DNA from: Maccoyibacter intestinihominis
GTDB taxonomy: Bacteria > Bacillota > Clostridia > Lachnospirales > Lachnospiraceae
DNA length: 64,000 nt
Assembly: GCF_040096355.1 (NCBI RefSeq)
Contig: NZ_JBBMEX010000001.1
Location: 1 to 64,000 of the forward strand
Direction of reading: 5' to 3'
Shown: piece by piece, positions 22,688-30,836 of the stretch
Layout of the letters: each line of letters starts with the position of its first letter
How positions within the stretch are numbered: the stretch's first letter is position 1
The notes under the pieces: generated by a model
The model's database searches: none
What the model was told of the DNA's origin: nothing
What the model saw: the letters and a program-made list of their open reading frames with translations, nothing else
Program-made: the position numbers and the translations under genes

Positions 22688-24841
22688 ATGGCAGTAAAAA
22701 TTGCGTTAGCGGGTAACCCGAACAGCGGAAAAACAACATTGTTCAACGCATTGACAGGTTCTAACCAGTTCGTTGGAAACTGGCCGGGTGTAACCGTAGA
22801 GAAAAAAGAAGGAAAATTAAAAGGTCATAAGGATGTTGTTATCATGGACCTTCCGGGTATCTACTCTTTGTCACCATATACATTAGAAGAAGTAGTGGCA
22901 AGAAATTACCTGATCAATGAGAGACCGGATGTGATCTTAAACATCGTAGACGGTACAAATATCGAAAGAAACTTGTATCTTAGCACACAGTTGATGGAAC
23001 TTGGTATTCCGGTCATTATGGCAGTCAACATGATGGATGTCGTAGAGAAAAACGGTGATAAGATACATATCAATAAGTTAAGTGAAAAACTCGGTTGTGA
23101 AGTCGTTGAGATCTCTGCATTAAAAGGCACGGGAATTTCAAAGGCAGCAGAAAAAGCAGTCGCATTAGCTCAGAAAAAGACAGCAAATGCAAGAGTACAC
23201 GAGTTTGACGCTGTAGTGGAAAAAGCAGTTGAAGATGTAGAGAACAGACTTGACAGCGGTGTTCCACAGGAGCAGAAACGTTTCTTTGCCATCAAATTAT
23301 TAGAGAAAGATGACAAGATCCAGGAGCAGATGAAAGTAGTTCCGGATGTTTCTGACATCATCAAACAGTTAGAGGACAGCTTAGATGATGATACCGAGAG
23401 TATTATCACAAATGAGCGTTATGTATACATTTCTTCCATTATTGGAGATTGCTGTACAAAGAATAAAAAATCAGAACTGTCCGTATCGGATAAGATTGAC
23501 AGAATTGTAACAAACAGATGGGCAGCATTACCGATCTTTGCAGCAGTTATGTTTGTTGTATACTATGTATCCGTTACAACAGTCGGAGCACTTCTTACCG
23601 ACTGGACCAATGATACACTCTTTGGTGAGTGGATCGTTCCGGGTGTTACAAGCGCATTAGAGAGTATTCACTGTGCAGACTGGCTTACAAGCCTGATCGC
23701 AGACGGAGTAGTCGGCGGAGTTGGAGCAGTTCTTGGATTCGTTCCACAGATGTTAGTACTGTTCATTTTCCTTGCATTCTTAGAGTCCTGTGGATACATG
23801 GCGAGAGTTGCATTTATCATGGACAGAATTTTCCGTAAATTCGGACTTTCCGGTAAATCCTTTATCCCGATGCTGATCGGTAGCGGATGTGGAGTTCCTG
23901 GTGTTATGGCTTCCCGTACCATCGAGAACGACAGAGACCGTAAGATGACCGTTATGACCACAACCTTCGTTCCTTGTGGCGCAAAACTTCCGATCATTGC
24001 ATTGATCGCAGGAGCATTCTTCGATAATGCAGGATGGGTTTCCTGGAGTGCATACTTCGTAGGAATCGCAGCAATCATTTGCTCAGGTATTATTTTAAAG
24101 AAAACAAAAATGTTCGCAGGAGAGCCTGCACCATTCGTAATGGAGCTTCCGGCATACCATATGCCAACTGTTGGAAATGTACTCCGCAGCATGTGGGAGC
24201 GTGGATGGTCCTTCATTAAAAAAGCAGGAACAATCATTTTACTTTCTACCATCATACTCTGGTTCTTACAGGGATTCGGCTGGGTAGACGGCAGCTTCAC
24301 AATGTTAGAAGCAGAGCAGTTAGACGACAGTATCTTAGCAGCAATCGGTGGCGTGATCGCACCAATCTTTGCACCACTTGGCTGGGGTAACTGGAAAATG
24401 GCAGTCGCAGCAGTAACAGGACTGATCGCAAAAGAGAACGTAGTAGCAACCTTCGGTGTACTCTTTGGATTTGCAGAAGTTGCAGAAGACGGAGCAGAGA
24501 TCTGGGGAACACTGGCAACAACCATGACAGCAGTAGCAGCATACTCCTTCTTGGTATTCAACCTCTTATGCGCACCTTGCTTCGCAGCTATGGGAGCGAT
24601 CAAACGTGAGATGAACAATACAAAATGGTTCTGGTTTGCAATCGGATATCAGACACTCTTAGCATATGTCGTATCACTTTGTGTATACCAGATCGGTACA
24701 TTAGTTACAACCGGAGCATTCGGAGTAGGAACTGTTGTTGCATTCTTATTCATCATCGGATTCATTTATCTGCTGTTCAGACCATACAAAGAGAGTGAGA
24801 CCTTAGAGGTTCACATGAAAGGAATGGCAGGAGCAAAATAG
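22688..24841 (+). CDS. feoB: Ferrous iron transport protein B
   Basis: 717 residues. The N-terminal G domain has G1 GNPNSGKTTLFNAL, the FeoB switch region NWPGVTVEKKEG, G3 DLPGIYSL and G4 NMMD. The membrane part contains the Gate domains, with the conserved Cys motif in GSGCGVPGVMASRTIEN and the second PCGAKLPI. FeoB moves Fe2+ into the cell under anaerobic conditions. It lies after two feoA genes and before a Cys-rich FeoB-associated peptide and a Fur-like regulator. An operator palindrome lies about 80 bases upstream. Nothing in the protein looks damaged. Confidence 0.98.
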   Translation: MAVKIALAGNPNSGKTTLFNALTGSNQFVGNWPGVTVEKKEGKLKGHKDVVIMDLPGIYSLSPYTLEEVVARNYLINERPDVILNIVDGTNIERNLYLSTQLMELGIPVIMAVNMMDVVEKNGDKIHINKLSEKLGCEVVEISALKGTGISKAAEKAVALAQKKTANARVHEFDAVVEKAVEDVENRLDSGVPQEQKRFFAIKLLEKDDKIQEQMKVVPDVSDIIKQLEDSLDDDTESIITNERYVYISSIIGDCCTKNKKSELSVSDKIDRIVTNRWAALPIFAAVMFVVYYVSVTTVGALLTDWTNDTLFGEWIVPGVTSALESIHCADWLTSLIADGVVGGVGAVLGFVPQMLVLFIFLAFLESCGYMARVAFIMDRIFRKFGLSGKSFIPMLIGSGCGVPGVMASRTIENDRDRKMTVMTTTFVPCGAKLPIIALIAGAFFDNAGWVSWSAYFVGIAAIICSGIILKKTKMFAGEPAPFVMELPAYHMPTVGNVLRSMWERGWSFIKKAGTIILLSTIILWFLQGFGWVDGSFTMLEAEQLDDSILAAIGGVIAPIFAPLGWGNWKMAVAAVTGLIAKENVVATFGVLFGFAEVAEDGAEIWGTLATTMTAVAAYSFLVFNLLCAPCFAAMGAIKREMNNTKWFWFAIGYQTLLAYVVSLCVYQIGTLVTTGAFGVGTVVAFLFIIGFIYLLFRPYKESETLEVHMKGMAGAK

Positions 24842-24888
24842 TAACAGACAACAATTCATCACAGAACGTGTAACAGGAGGCGCATGAT

Positions 24889-25032
24889 ATGGGAACAGTG
24901 ATAGTAGGGCTTGCATTAGCAACAGTTGTAGGATTAGTTATCAGAAGTATGGTAAAAGACAAAAAGGCAGGAAAATCCTTACAGTGCGGATGTGACTGCG
25001 AACACTGCGGAGGACATTGTTCACATGAATAA
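24889..25032 (+). CDS. FeoB-associated Cys-rich membrane protein
   Basis: 47 residues, too short for many gene finders. One N-terminal membrane helix (MGTVIVGLALATVVGLVI) is followed by a basic stretch and a Cys/His-rich tail (CGCDCEHCGGHCSH). Proteins of this design sit beside feoB in many Clostridia and Bacteroidetes; they may hand iron to FeoB or sense it. Ribosome site CAGGAGG is 8 bases upstream. It begins 47 bp after feoB and its end touches the following fur-like gene. Confidence 0.85.
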   Translation: MGTVIVGLALATVVGLVIRSMVKDKKAGKSLQCGCDCEHCGGHCSHE

Positions 25033-25060
25033 AGAGGTTAGAAATTACCGCAGGACTAAG

Positions 25061-25480
25061 ATGCAGAAAGAGCATATTGTTGAGACTTTGCGGGAAAAAG
25101 GATGCCGAATTACAAAACAGCGCCTGATGTTGATAGACATCATCTTAGAAGAAGAATGCCAGAGCTGCAAAGAGATTTATTATAAAGCAGTGAAGGCAGA
25201 TGCAAAAATCGGAACGGCAACGGTCTACCGGATGGTAAATACCTTAGAGGAGATCGGAGCCATTACCAGAAACAGCATGTATCAGATTGCCTGTGCAAGG
25301 GAATGTGAAATAGAGGATGCCTGCACGGTAGAGTTAGACGATGATACGATTTATCATCTTTCTGCAAAAAAATGGAACACTGTGGTACGCGAAGGATTAA
25401 AAGCGTGTGGCTACATGGACACACAGAATATCCGGGCTGTAACCGTCAGACAGTGTGAATGTGCAGGGGAATTCTCCTAG
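25061..25480 (+). CDS. Fur-family regulator with atypical metal-site region
   Basis: 139 residues from ATG 25061 (AGGA 6 bases upstream); an in-frame ATG at 25025 would add 12 residues and overlap the preceding gene, and cannot be ruled out. The N-terminal winged helix is typical of Fur (LREKGCRITKQRLMLIDIIL...GTATVYRMVNTLEEIGAI). The C-terminal half lacks the His-rich HHDHxxC segment of Fur, PerR and Zur; instead it has ACAREC, DAC and a terminal CEC. So metal sensing, if any, would use another set of ligands, perhaps Cys. Position at the end of the feo cluster suggests iron control. Confidence 0.85.
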   Translation: MQKEHIVETLREKGCRITKQRLMLIDIILEEECQSCKEIYYKAVKADAKIGTATVYRMVNTLEEIGAITRNSMYQIACARECEIEDACTVELDDDTIYHLSAKKWNTVVREGLKACGYMDTQNIRAVTVRQCECAGEFS

Positions 25481-25500
25481 TAAAAAAGAACCAAATAAAG

Positions 25501-25547
25501 AAAAAGGCTGCCGTATCTGTGGTAATCACAGATACGGCAGCCTTTTT
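25501..25547 (+). terminator. Strong terminator ending the feo-fur cluster
   Basis: A perfect 21-bp stem (25501-25521 with 25527-25547) around the loop GTAAT, with A-tract and T-tract at the ends, so it works in both directions. Confidence 0.93.
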
Positions 25548-25607
25548 GGTATTAGAAAATAATTTTTGGTTTATACTTTTATTGAGAAAAACTCCCCATT
25601 AAAGGAC

Positions 25608-25660
25608 TTGATTTTTTTACGAAAGTTAGATAATATGTACTTAAGTTAGAAATAACTAAC
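25608..25660 (+). promoter_or_regulatory. Promoter and operator of the DUF3793-flavodoxin operon
   Basis: TTGATT (25608-25613), 17-base spacer, TAATAT (25631-25636). Downstream lies GTTAG-AAATAA-CTAAC (25645-25660), the third copy of the operator seen twice in the feo region, and a GTTAG half-site sits inside the spacer (25625-25629). Confidence 0.75.
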
Positions 25661-25676
25661 TAAGAAGGGAGACGGA

Positions 25677-26258
25677 ATGAGCAAAGAAGTATTTCAGTTG
25701 GTTGGAGAAATGGACCGCGAAGATTTGCAGACACAGCTTGCACTCCAGTGTGCACCGCTTTTAATGGGAATTAAAATGTCAAATCTTCTGATCGTACCAA
25801 ACCGGAATGTGTTAGATGTCTATGAACTGTTCAAAGATACCTGTATCAGTGTGGAAATGATCTACATGTCAGAACAGAAGACAATGTTTTTACTCTACCG
25901 CAGGGAAGAACTGGATATTTATCTTGAGTCAGCAACGACGAAAGAGGTCATGGAACTTTTCGGATACCGGGGAATGACACCTGTTGAAATACGAAGAGAG
26001 CTGATTCACAGATATGAAAAATATGCGGAAGGAAACGGTATGTTCCCACATGAGATGGGCGTGCTGTTAGGATATCCGACAGAAGATGTTCTGGGATTTA
26101 TTGAAAACCAGGGTAAAAATTATCTCTATGCGGGATACTGGAAAGTATATGGAAACCTCATGGAGACCAAAGCTCTTTTTGAAGAGTACAACAAAGCTAA
26201 GGAACATGTGATCACAATGGTATCACAGGGAATAGAAATAAGGAGGATTTTAAAATGA
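25677..26258 (+). CDS. DUF3793 family protein
   Basis: 193 residues, no signal or membrane segment. Segments such as LALQCAPLLMGIKMSNLL, FLLYRREEL and FPHEMGVLLGYPTEDVLGFIENQGKNYLYAGYWKVY are characteristic of DUF3793, a Clostridia family of unknown function often found beside flavodoxin. It overlaps the flavodoxin gene by the ATGA arrangement. The operator upstream and the flavodoxin partner suggest expression when iron is low. Two conserved Cys positions could bind a cofactor, but this is speculation. Confidence 0.82.
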   Translation: MSKEVFQLVGEMDREDLQTQLALQCAPLLMGIKMSNLLIVPNRNVLDVYELFKDTCISVEMIYMSEQKTMFLLYRREELDIYLESATTKEVMELFGYRGMTPVEIRRELIHRYEKYAEGNGMFPHEMGVLLGYPTEDVLGFIENQGKNYLYAGYWKVYGNLMETKALFEEYNKAKEHVITMVSQGIEIRRILK

Positions 26259-26686
26259 GCAAGATTACAGTAGCATACTGGTCAGGAACAGGTAACACAG
26301 AGGCAATGGCAGAGGCAGTAGGAGAAGGAATCAAAGCAGCAGGAAAAGAATGTGCGGTTGTTTCCATTTCAGATATCTCTGCATCTGATTTAGAGGGAGA
26401 GACATCTTTTGCACTCGGATGCCCGGCAATGGGAGCAGAAGTATTAGAAGAAGGCGAGATGGAGCCTTTCGTAGAAGAAGTAGAAAAATTTGCAAAAGGA
26501 AAAAATATTGCACTGTTCGGTTCTTACGGCTGGGGCGATGGTGAATGGATGCGTGAATGGGAATCCAGAATGTTAGATGCAGGCGCAAACGTATTAAACA
26601 GAGAAGGACTTATCTGCCATGAAACACCGGATGATGATGCATTAGAAGATTGCAGAAGTCTTGGAAAACAGTTGGCATCTTTATAA
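26255..26686 (+). CDS. Flavodoxin
   Basis: 143 residues, short-chain flavodoxin. The FMN phosphate loop is WSGTGNTEAMAEAV near the N-terminus; the second loop FALGCPAMGAEVLE and the third FGSYGWGDGEWM complete the FMN site. Flavodoxin replaces ferredoxin as an electron carrier when iron is scarce. The start overlaps the end of the DUF3793 gene. A shared operator with the feo genes supports an iron-sparing role, and nifJ in this window is a natural electron donor. Confidence 0.96.
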   Translation: MSKITVAYWSGTGNTEAMAEAVGEGIKAAGKECAVVSISDISASDLEGETSFALGCPAMGAEVLEEGEMEPFVEEVEKFAKGKNIALFGSYGWGDGEWMREWESRMLDAGANVLNREGLICHETPDDDALEDCRSLGKQLASL

Positions 26687-26700
26687 GGAGATGATTTTTA

Positions 26701-26979
26701 ATGAGCGTAGTAATTGTCGGAGGCCATGACCGTATGGTACAGCAGTATAAGCAGGTCTGCAAAGCGCATCGCTGCAAAGCAAAGGTGTTTACAAAAAAAG
26801 CAGGCAATCTCGGAAACCAGATCGGAAGTCCGGATGCCATCATCATTTTTACAAATACCGTATCACATCAGATGGTAAAATCTGCAGTGACCGAAGCAGA
26901 AAAAGCAAATGCAGATGTGATCCGCTGTCATACGAGCAGTAAAAGTGCGTTAAACGATATTCTTGAAAAATTAAAATAA
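26701..26979 (+). CDS. DUF2325 family protein
   Basis: 92 residues. VIVGGHDRMVQQYKQVCKAH at the start and DAIIIFTNTVSHQMVKSAVTEAEK match the DUF2325 family, small proteins of unknown role in anaerobes. Cys residues at 19, 24 and a later RCHTS could form a metal or redox site. It lies 14 bases after flavodoxin in the same direction, with GGAGATG as ribosome site, so it is probably the third gene of the iron-responsive operon. Confidence 0.8.
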   Translation: MSVVIVGGHDRMVQQYKQVCKAHRCKAKVFTKKAGNLGNQIGSPDAIIIFTNTVSHQMVKSAVTEAEKANADVIRCHTSSKSALNDILEKLK

Positions 26980-27029
26980 GTCAATACAAGTGATTAAATT
27001 TAATCATTCTCAAAAACGTATTTTTATGG

Positions 27030-27356
27030 TAGGATGGGTACATGGCAAAAGCTGTGAAGAGGAATAGTAACTGCCCATCATTTTTCCAGAAAGCTGTCGG
27101 GAGATGCGAGACAGCAAAATGCGGACGGTGAACTCGCCTTGAAGCTGCGGACTGAACAGGTCGGTAAAGCCTCGGTAACGAAGAACAGATTTTGTTACGG
27201 CTTAACAGACAGTAGGTTTCGCCGGAAGCCCACCGTTAAAAGGGAACGGCATGATAGTGTCAAAGAGAGCGTACTGGTCACAGTACGAAGTAGAGTGGTA
27301 ACGCGAAAGAATAATCTTCCGTCTCTACACCGCGAGGTGTCGGGACGGATTTTTTG
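27030..27356 (+). promoter_or_regulatory. T-box leader (leucine type) with terminator, upstream of leuA
   Basis: The leader shows the AGTA motif at the 5' side of stem I (about 27064), an apical stem with GATGCGA, the segment GAACTCGCC in which CTC (27133-27135) would be the specifier codon for leucine, and the T-box AGAGTGGTAACGCG (27292-27305). A terminator follows: CCGTCTC/GGGACGG with an inner ACACC/GGTGT stem, then TTTTTT (27319-27356). Uncharged leucine tRNA would pair with the specifier and T-box and prevent termination. The leucine choice fits the gene downstream. Confidence 0.9.
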
Positions 27357-27485
27357 CTTTATAGGAAATTCCCATAAAGCAAAAGCCCTTCGGGCAGAAT
27401 CGCACTGCGGCGGAAAGGAATTGTGTCGCAGATGCGACCCGCCGCAGGCGGAGAATCCTGCAAGCAGGATTCTTTCTTATAAAGA
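27356..27485. repeat. Structured 130-bp palindromic insert between T-box terminator and leuA
   Basis: Outer arms CTTTATA (27357-27363) and TATAAAG (27478-27484) enclose CTGCGGCGG/CCGCCGCAG (27405-27413, 27439-27447), GTCGCA-GA-TGCGAC (27425-27438), GCTTTAT/ATAAAGC (27356-27380), GCCCTTCGGGC and GAATCCTGC-AA-GCAGGATTC (27453-27472). T-box terminators normally sit close to the start codon; this insert separates them by 145 bp. GC content is higher than around it. Confidence 0.75.
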
Positions 27486-27501
27486 TCAGGAGGATATCAT
27501 C

Positions 27502-29499
27502 ATGGAACATGTACAAAAATATGAAAGACAATACTTTATGCCACCGGTCTGCGAATATGACTGGGTCAAAAAAGATTACATCGATAAAGCACCGATCTGG
27601 TGTTCCGTCGATTTAAGAGACGGAAACCAGGCATTGATCGAGCCAATGAGCTTAGAAGAAAAACTGGAATTTTTCGAGATGTTAGTAAAGATCGGTTTCA
27701 AAGAGATCGAAGTCGGATTCCCGGCAGCGTCCGAGACCGAATATGATTTTATGCGGGCGCTGATCGACCGCAATATGATACCGGACGATGTGACCGTTCA
27801 GGTGTTGACACAGGCAAGAGAGCATATCATCCGTAAGACCTTCGAGGCAGTCAAAGGTGCACCGCATGCCGTAATACATCTGTACAACTCCACTTCCGTA
27901 GCACAGCGTGAGCAGGTATTTAAAAAGAGCAAAGAAGAAATCTTACAGATCGCAGTTGACGGAGCAAAACTCTTAAAGACACTTGCCGATGAGACCGAGG
28001 GTAATTTTTCCTTCCAGTACAGTCCGGAGAGTTTTCCGGGAACAGAAGTGGACTATGCAGTGGATGTCTGCAATGCCGTGTTAGATGTCTGGAAACCGGA
28101 TGCAGCAAATAAAGCGATCATCAACATACCGACCACGGTAGAAAATGCAATGCCGCATGTCTTTGCCACACAGGTAGAATACATCAACAAACATCTGAAA
28201 TATCGTGACGGAGTGATCCTCTGTCTGCATCCGCACAACGACCGCGGCTGCGGAGTCAGTGATGCAGAGCTTGGAATTCTTGCAGGAGCCGAGCGTATTG
28301 AGGGAACCCTGTTTGGAAACGGTGAGCGTACCGGAAACGTAGATATCATCACACTTGCCATGAACATGTTTTCACACGGAGTCGATCCGGGACTGGATTT
28401 CAGCAACATGACAAAGATCCGTGAGACCTATGAAAGATTGACCAGAATGCATGTAGACCCGCGTCAGCCGTATGCCGGAGATCTGGTATTTACTGCATTT
28501 TCCGGTTCCCATCAGGATGCGATCGCCAAAGGAATGGCTTGCTTAAAAGATAAAGAACATAACAAATGGACCGTTCCATATCTGCCGATCGACCCGATGG
28601 ATGTCGGACGTACTTATGATGCAGATGTGATCCGTATCAACAGCCAGTCCGGAAAGGGCGGAGTCAACTACATCTTAAAACAGAACTTTGGAATCTCACT
28701 GCCTGAAAAAATGCGTGAGGAAGTCGGCTACGCAGTTAAACATGTTTCAGATGAAGAGCACAAAGAACTTTCACCACAGTGGGTATATGATATCTTTGAA
28801 GATCATTATGTAAACCACACACCATATTTCTGTATTTCCGAGTGCAGCTTTGCACAGGTAGACGGGATCATGGCAGAGGCAACGATCAACTGCGGAGACA
28901 AGAGTGCAGTGGTAGATGCAAACGGAAACGGACGTTTAGATGCAGTCAGCAATGCCATCAAGCAGTATTTTGGGATCAGCTATGAACTTTCCGTATACGA
29001 AGAACATGCACTTTCCCATGGTTCCTCCTCAAAGGCAGTTGCCTATGTAGGGATCACCTGTAATGGAAAATCCTACTGGGGCGCAGGAATGGACGAAGAT
29101 ATCATCAAAGCATCTATCCATGCACTGACCGTTGCAGTCAACAAACTGCCACAGATACAGTCCGATGAAAAATGCTTAGATGAGCGCCTGGTAGCAATGA
29201 TGAATTATATGCAGACGAACTACCAGACCGTTACCTTAGAGGGAATGGCACAGCAGTTCCACCTGTCAACACCGTATATTTCCAAATATATTAAAGAAAA
29301 ATCAGGAAAAACTTTTGGAGAACAGGTGATAGCGATCCGCATGAAACGTGCAAAGACACTTTTGAAAAACGGAAACATGACTGTAGAGAATATCTCCCAT
29401 GCAGTCGGTTATCAGAATGTGGAGAATTTCAGCCGCCAGTTTAAAAAGAATTTTCAGATGACACCGGTGCAGTACCGCAACCAAAACCGTGTTTCTTAA
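27502..29499 (+). CDS. leuA: 2-isopropylmalate synthase with C-terminal AraC-type DNA-binding domain
   Basis: 665 residues; usual type-2 LeuA proteins are about 550-560. The catalytic barrel shows SVDLRDGNQAL, LHPHNDRG and FGNGERTGNVD, and the C-terminal LeuA_dimer regulatory domain follows (about residues 430-555, VAYVGITCNGKSYWGAG). From about 566 to 660 there is a complete AraC two-helix-turn-helix unit (LEGMAQQFHLSTPYISKYIK ... MTVENISHAVGYQNVENFSR ... MTPVQYR). The enzyme joins acetyl-CoA with 2-oxoisovalerate, the first step of leucine synthesis. Start at ATG 27502 after CAGGAGG; frames further upstream run through the T-box. The frame is continuous, so the fusion is real in this sequence. 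A DNA-binding role is inference. Confidence 0.93.
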   Translation: MEHVQKYERQYFMPPVCEYDWVKKDYIDKAPIWCSVDLRDGNQALIEPMSLEEKLEFFEMLVKIGFKEIEVGFPAASETEYDFMRALIDRNMIPDDVTVQVLTQAREHIIRKTFEAVKGAPHAVIHLYNSTSVAQREQVFKKSKEEILQIAVDGAKLLKTLADETEGNFSFQYSPESFPGTEVDYAVDVCNAVLDVWKPDAANKAIINIPTTVENAMPHVFATQVEYINKHLKYRDGVILCLHPHNDRGCGVSDAELGILAGAERIEGTLFGNGERTGNVDIITLAMNMFSHGVDPGLDFSNMTKIRETYERLTRMHVDPRQPYAGDLVFTAFSGSHQDAIAKGMACLKDKEHNKWTVPYLPIDPMDVGRTYDADVIRINSQSGKGGVNYILKQNFGISLPEKMREEVGYAVKHVSDEEHKELSPQWVYDIFEDHYVNHTPYFCISECSFAQVDGIMAEATINCGDKSAVVDANGNGRLDAVSNAIKQYFGISYELSVYEEHALSHGSSSKAVAYVGITCNGKSYWGAGMDEDIIKASIHALTVAVNKLPQIQSDEKCLDERLVAMMNYMQTNYQTVTLEGMAQQFHLSTPYISKYIKEKSGKTFGEQVIAIRMKRAKTLLKNGNMTVENISHAVGYQNVENFSRQFKKNFQMTPVQYRNQNRVS

Positions 29500-29592
29500 A
29501 CCTTTTTAAAGATTTTGTGATTTCATGGAAAAACCGAAAAAAATGTGTTAAATTAGGAACGGTAAAAATCCGAACAGAGGAGGAGTGAAATC

Positions 29593-29988
29593 ATGGCAGG
29601 AAAAAGAAAGAAGAAAAAAGGTCTTATCGTACTCATCGTTGTATTAGTCATCTTAGTAGCAGCAATCTGGGCAGGCAAAACGTTTGTCTATGACAAGGCA
29701 AAGGAAAAAGTAACGTCAGCCGTTGCCGAAAAGATGATAGAAGAACAGGTGCAGAATGACTCCACAGGCCAGTTGCAAAATGCACAGGATATTTATAATT
29801 CCATGAGCGAAGAGGATAAGCAGACGGTCAATGATATGATAGAGAGCAAGGTATCGCCACAGACCATTTCAGATGTCAGCAAATATGCAAAAGATCAGGA
29901 CAAAGAAGGTCTGAAACAGTACGTCAAAGAGAAGTTTACCGAGAGCGAGATCCGGCAGATGAAAGACCTCTATAACAAATACAAATAG
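29593..29988 (+). CDS. Small membrane-anchored protein, unknown function
   Basis: 131 residues. A Lys/Arg-rich start (MAGKRKKKKG) is followed by one membrane helix (about 10-29) and a hydrophilic, probably helical, outer domain ending QMKDLYNKYK. The segment QDIYNSMSEEDKQTVNDMIESKVS resembles linker-like helical repeats. AGGAGGAG is the ribosome site. The topology rule (positive inside) puts the C-terminus outside. No family recognised. It has its own terminator downstream and no obvious operon partner. Confidence 0.75.
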   Translation: MAGKRKKKKGLIVLIVVLVILVAAIWAGKTFVYDKAKEKVTSAVAEKMIEEQVQNDSTGQLQNAQDIYNSMSEEDKQTVNDMIESKVSPQTISDVSKYAKDQDKEGLKQYVKEKFTESEIRQMKDLYNKYK

Positions 29989-30034
29989 AGAAACAGAAAT
30001 AAGTATCAAAGAAAAACATCAAAAAATATAAAAG

Positions 30035-30088
30035 AAAAATCCTCATAAAACAGAGAAATAAGATCAAACTGTTTTATGGGGATTTTTG
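30035..30088. terminator. Terminator between convergent genes
   Basis: The 19-base arm at 30035-30053 pairs with 30069-30088 (CCTCATAAAACAG with CTGTTTTATGGGG); A-run on the left and T-run on the right allow use in both directions. Confidence 0.85.
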
Positions 30089-30112
30089 TTATTTAGATCC
30101 TTGCATGGAAGA

Positions 30113-30703
30113 TCAGAAATCCTTTCTGGATTCTAATGCCTCCCGGAAACTCGGATGACAGTTCTCATTTTTCATGATCTCTTTTCCACGTTCCATATTG
30201 CAGGTGATCCCGGCAAGTCTTGAGCAGTCAAAACCAATGCGGTCAGAAAAACGGGAATAGTAGATGTGGAACACAGGTTCTGTTCCGGCAAAGAATTCCG
30301 ACCACGAACCGGTAGAAGCAATACATTTAAAAATCTTTGTTAAGCATTTGTCAATCTCATCACTCATATCCATGCCTTCCGCTTCTTTTGAAAAATGGTC
30401 AAAAAAGCAGGCAGCTAATTCAAATGCAATGGCAGAGGTATTTGCCTCCGATAAGGATTGCAGGATCGCAAGGCGCAAAGCCTCTAACTCCACAGCTTCT
30501 TCGGATTCATTTTTTGAGCGGTAATTTGTGACGCAGTCATTATCCACCCTGGCATAGATGTCGATCAGCTCATCAATGGAAAAAGTGCCCATGCCATAGG
30601 CACGGTTGAATACATCATCAAATCTGCCCTCGCGGTTAGCCTCTAATAATTCCTCAATAAATTCTTCATATCGTTCTGTATTATCTACAAATTCATCAAA
30701 CAT
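30113..30703 (-). CDS. Conserved hypothetical protein (acidic, helical)
   Basis: 196 residues, rich in Glu and Asp, no membrane segment. It begins MFDEFVDNTERYEEFIEELLE and has three Cys-containing helices in the second half. AAGGAGG stands 6 bases before the ATG on the minus strand. No family recognised from the sequence. It is a single gene, convergent with the membrane-anchored protein and divergent from the coiled-coil membrane protein that follows. It could be a small regulator or adaptor; nothing supports a specific job. Confidence 0.7.
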   Translation of the reverse strand: MFDEFVDNTERYEEFIEELLEANREGRFDDVFNRAYGMGTFSIDELIDIYARVDNDCVTNYRSKNESEEAVELEALRLAILQSLSEANTSAIAFELAACFFDHFSKEAEGMDMSDEIDKCLTKIFKCIASTGSWSEFFAGTEPVFHIYYSRFSDRIGFDCSRLAGITCNMERGKEIMKNENCHPSFREALESRKDF

Positions 30704-30836
30704 AAGAAACCTCCTTCGTACATAAAAAACATTATAAAGGAAACCGTACCTTTTTAAAAGATAGAATTTGCATATTGCATTTCGGAACGCATTTTTTTAT
30801 ACTGAAAGCAAGAGGTTTTGCACAAAGGAGAGAACG

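Noticed and set aside
27139..27501. N-terminal extension of LeuA
   Set aside because: The open frame upstream of 27502 crosses the T-box and its terminator; the strong ribosome site and the conserved LeuA start are at 27502.
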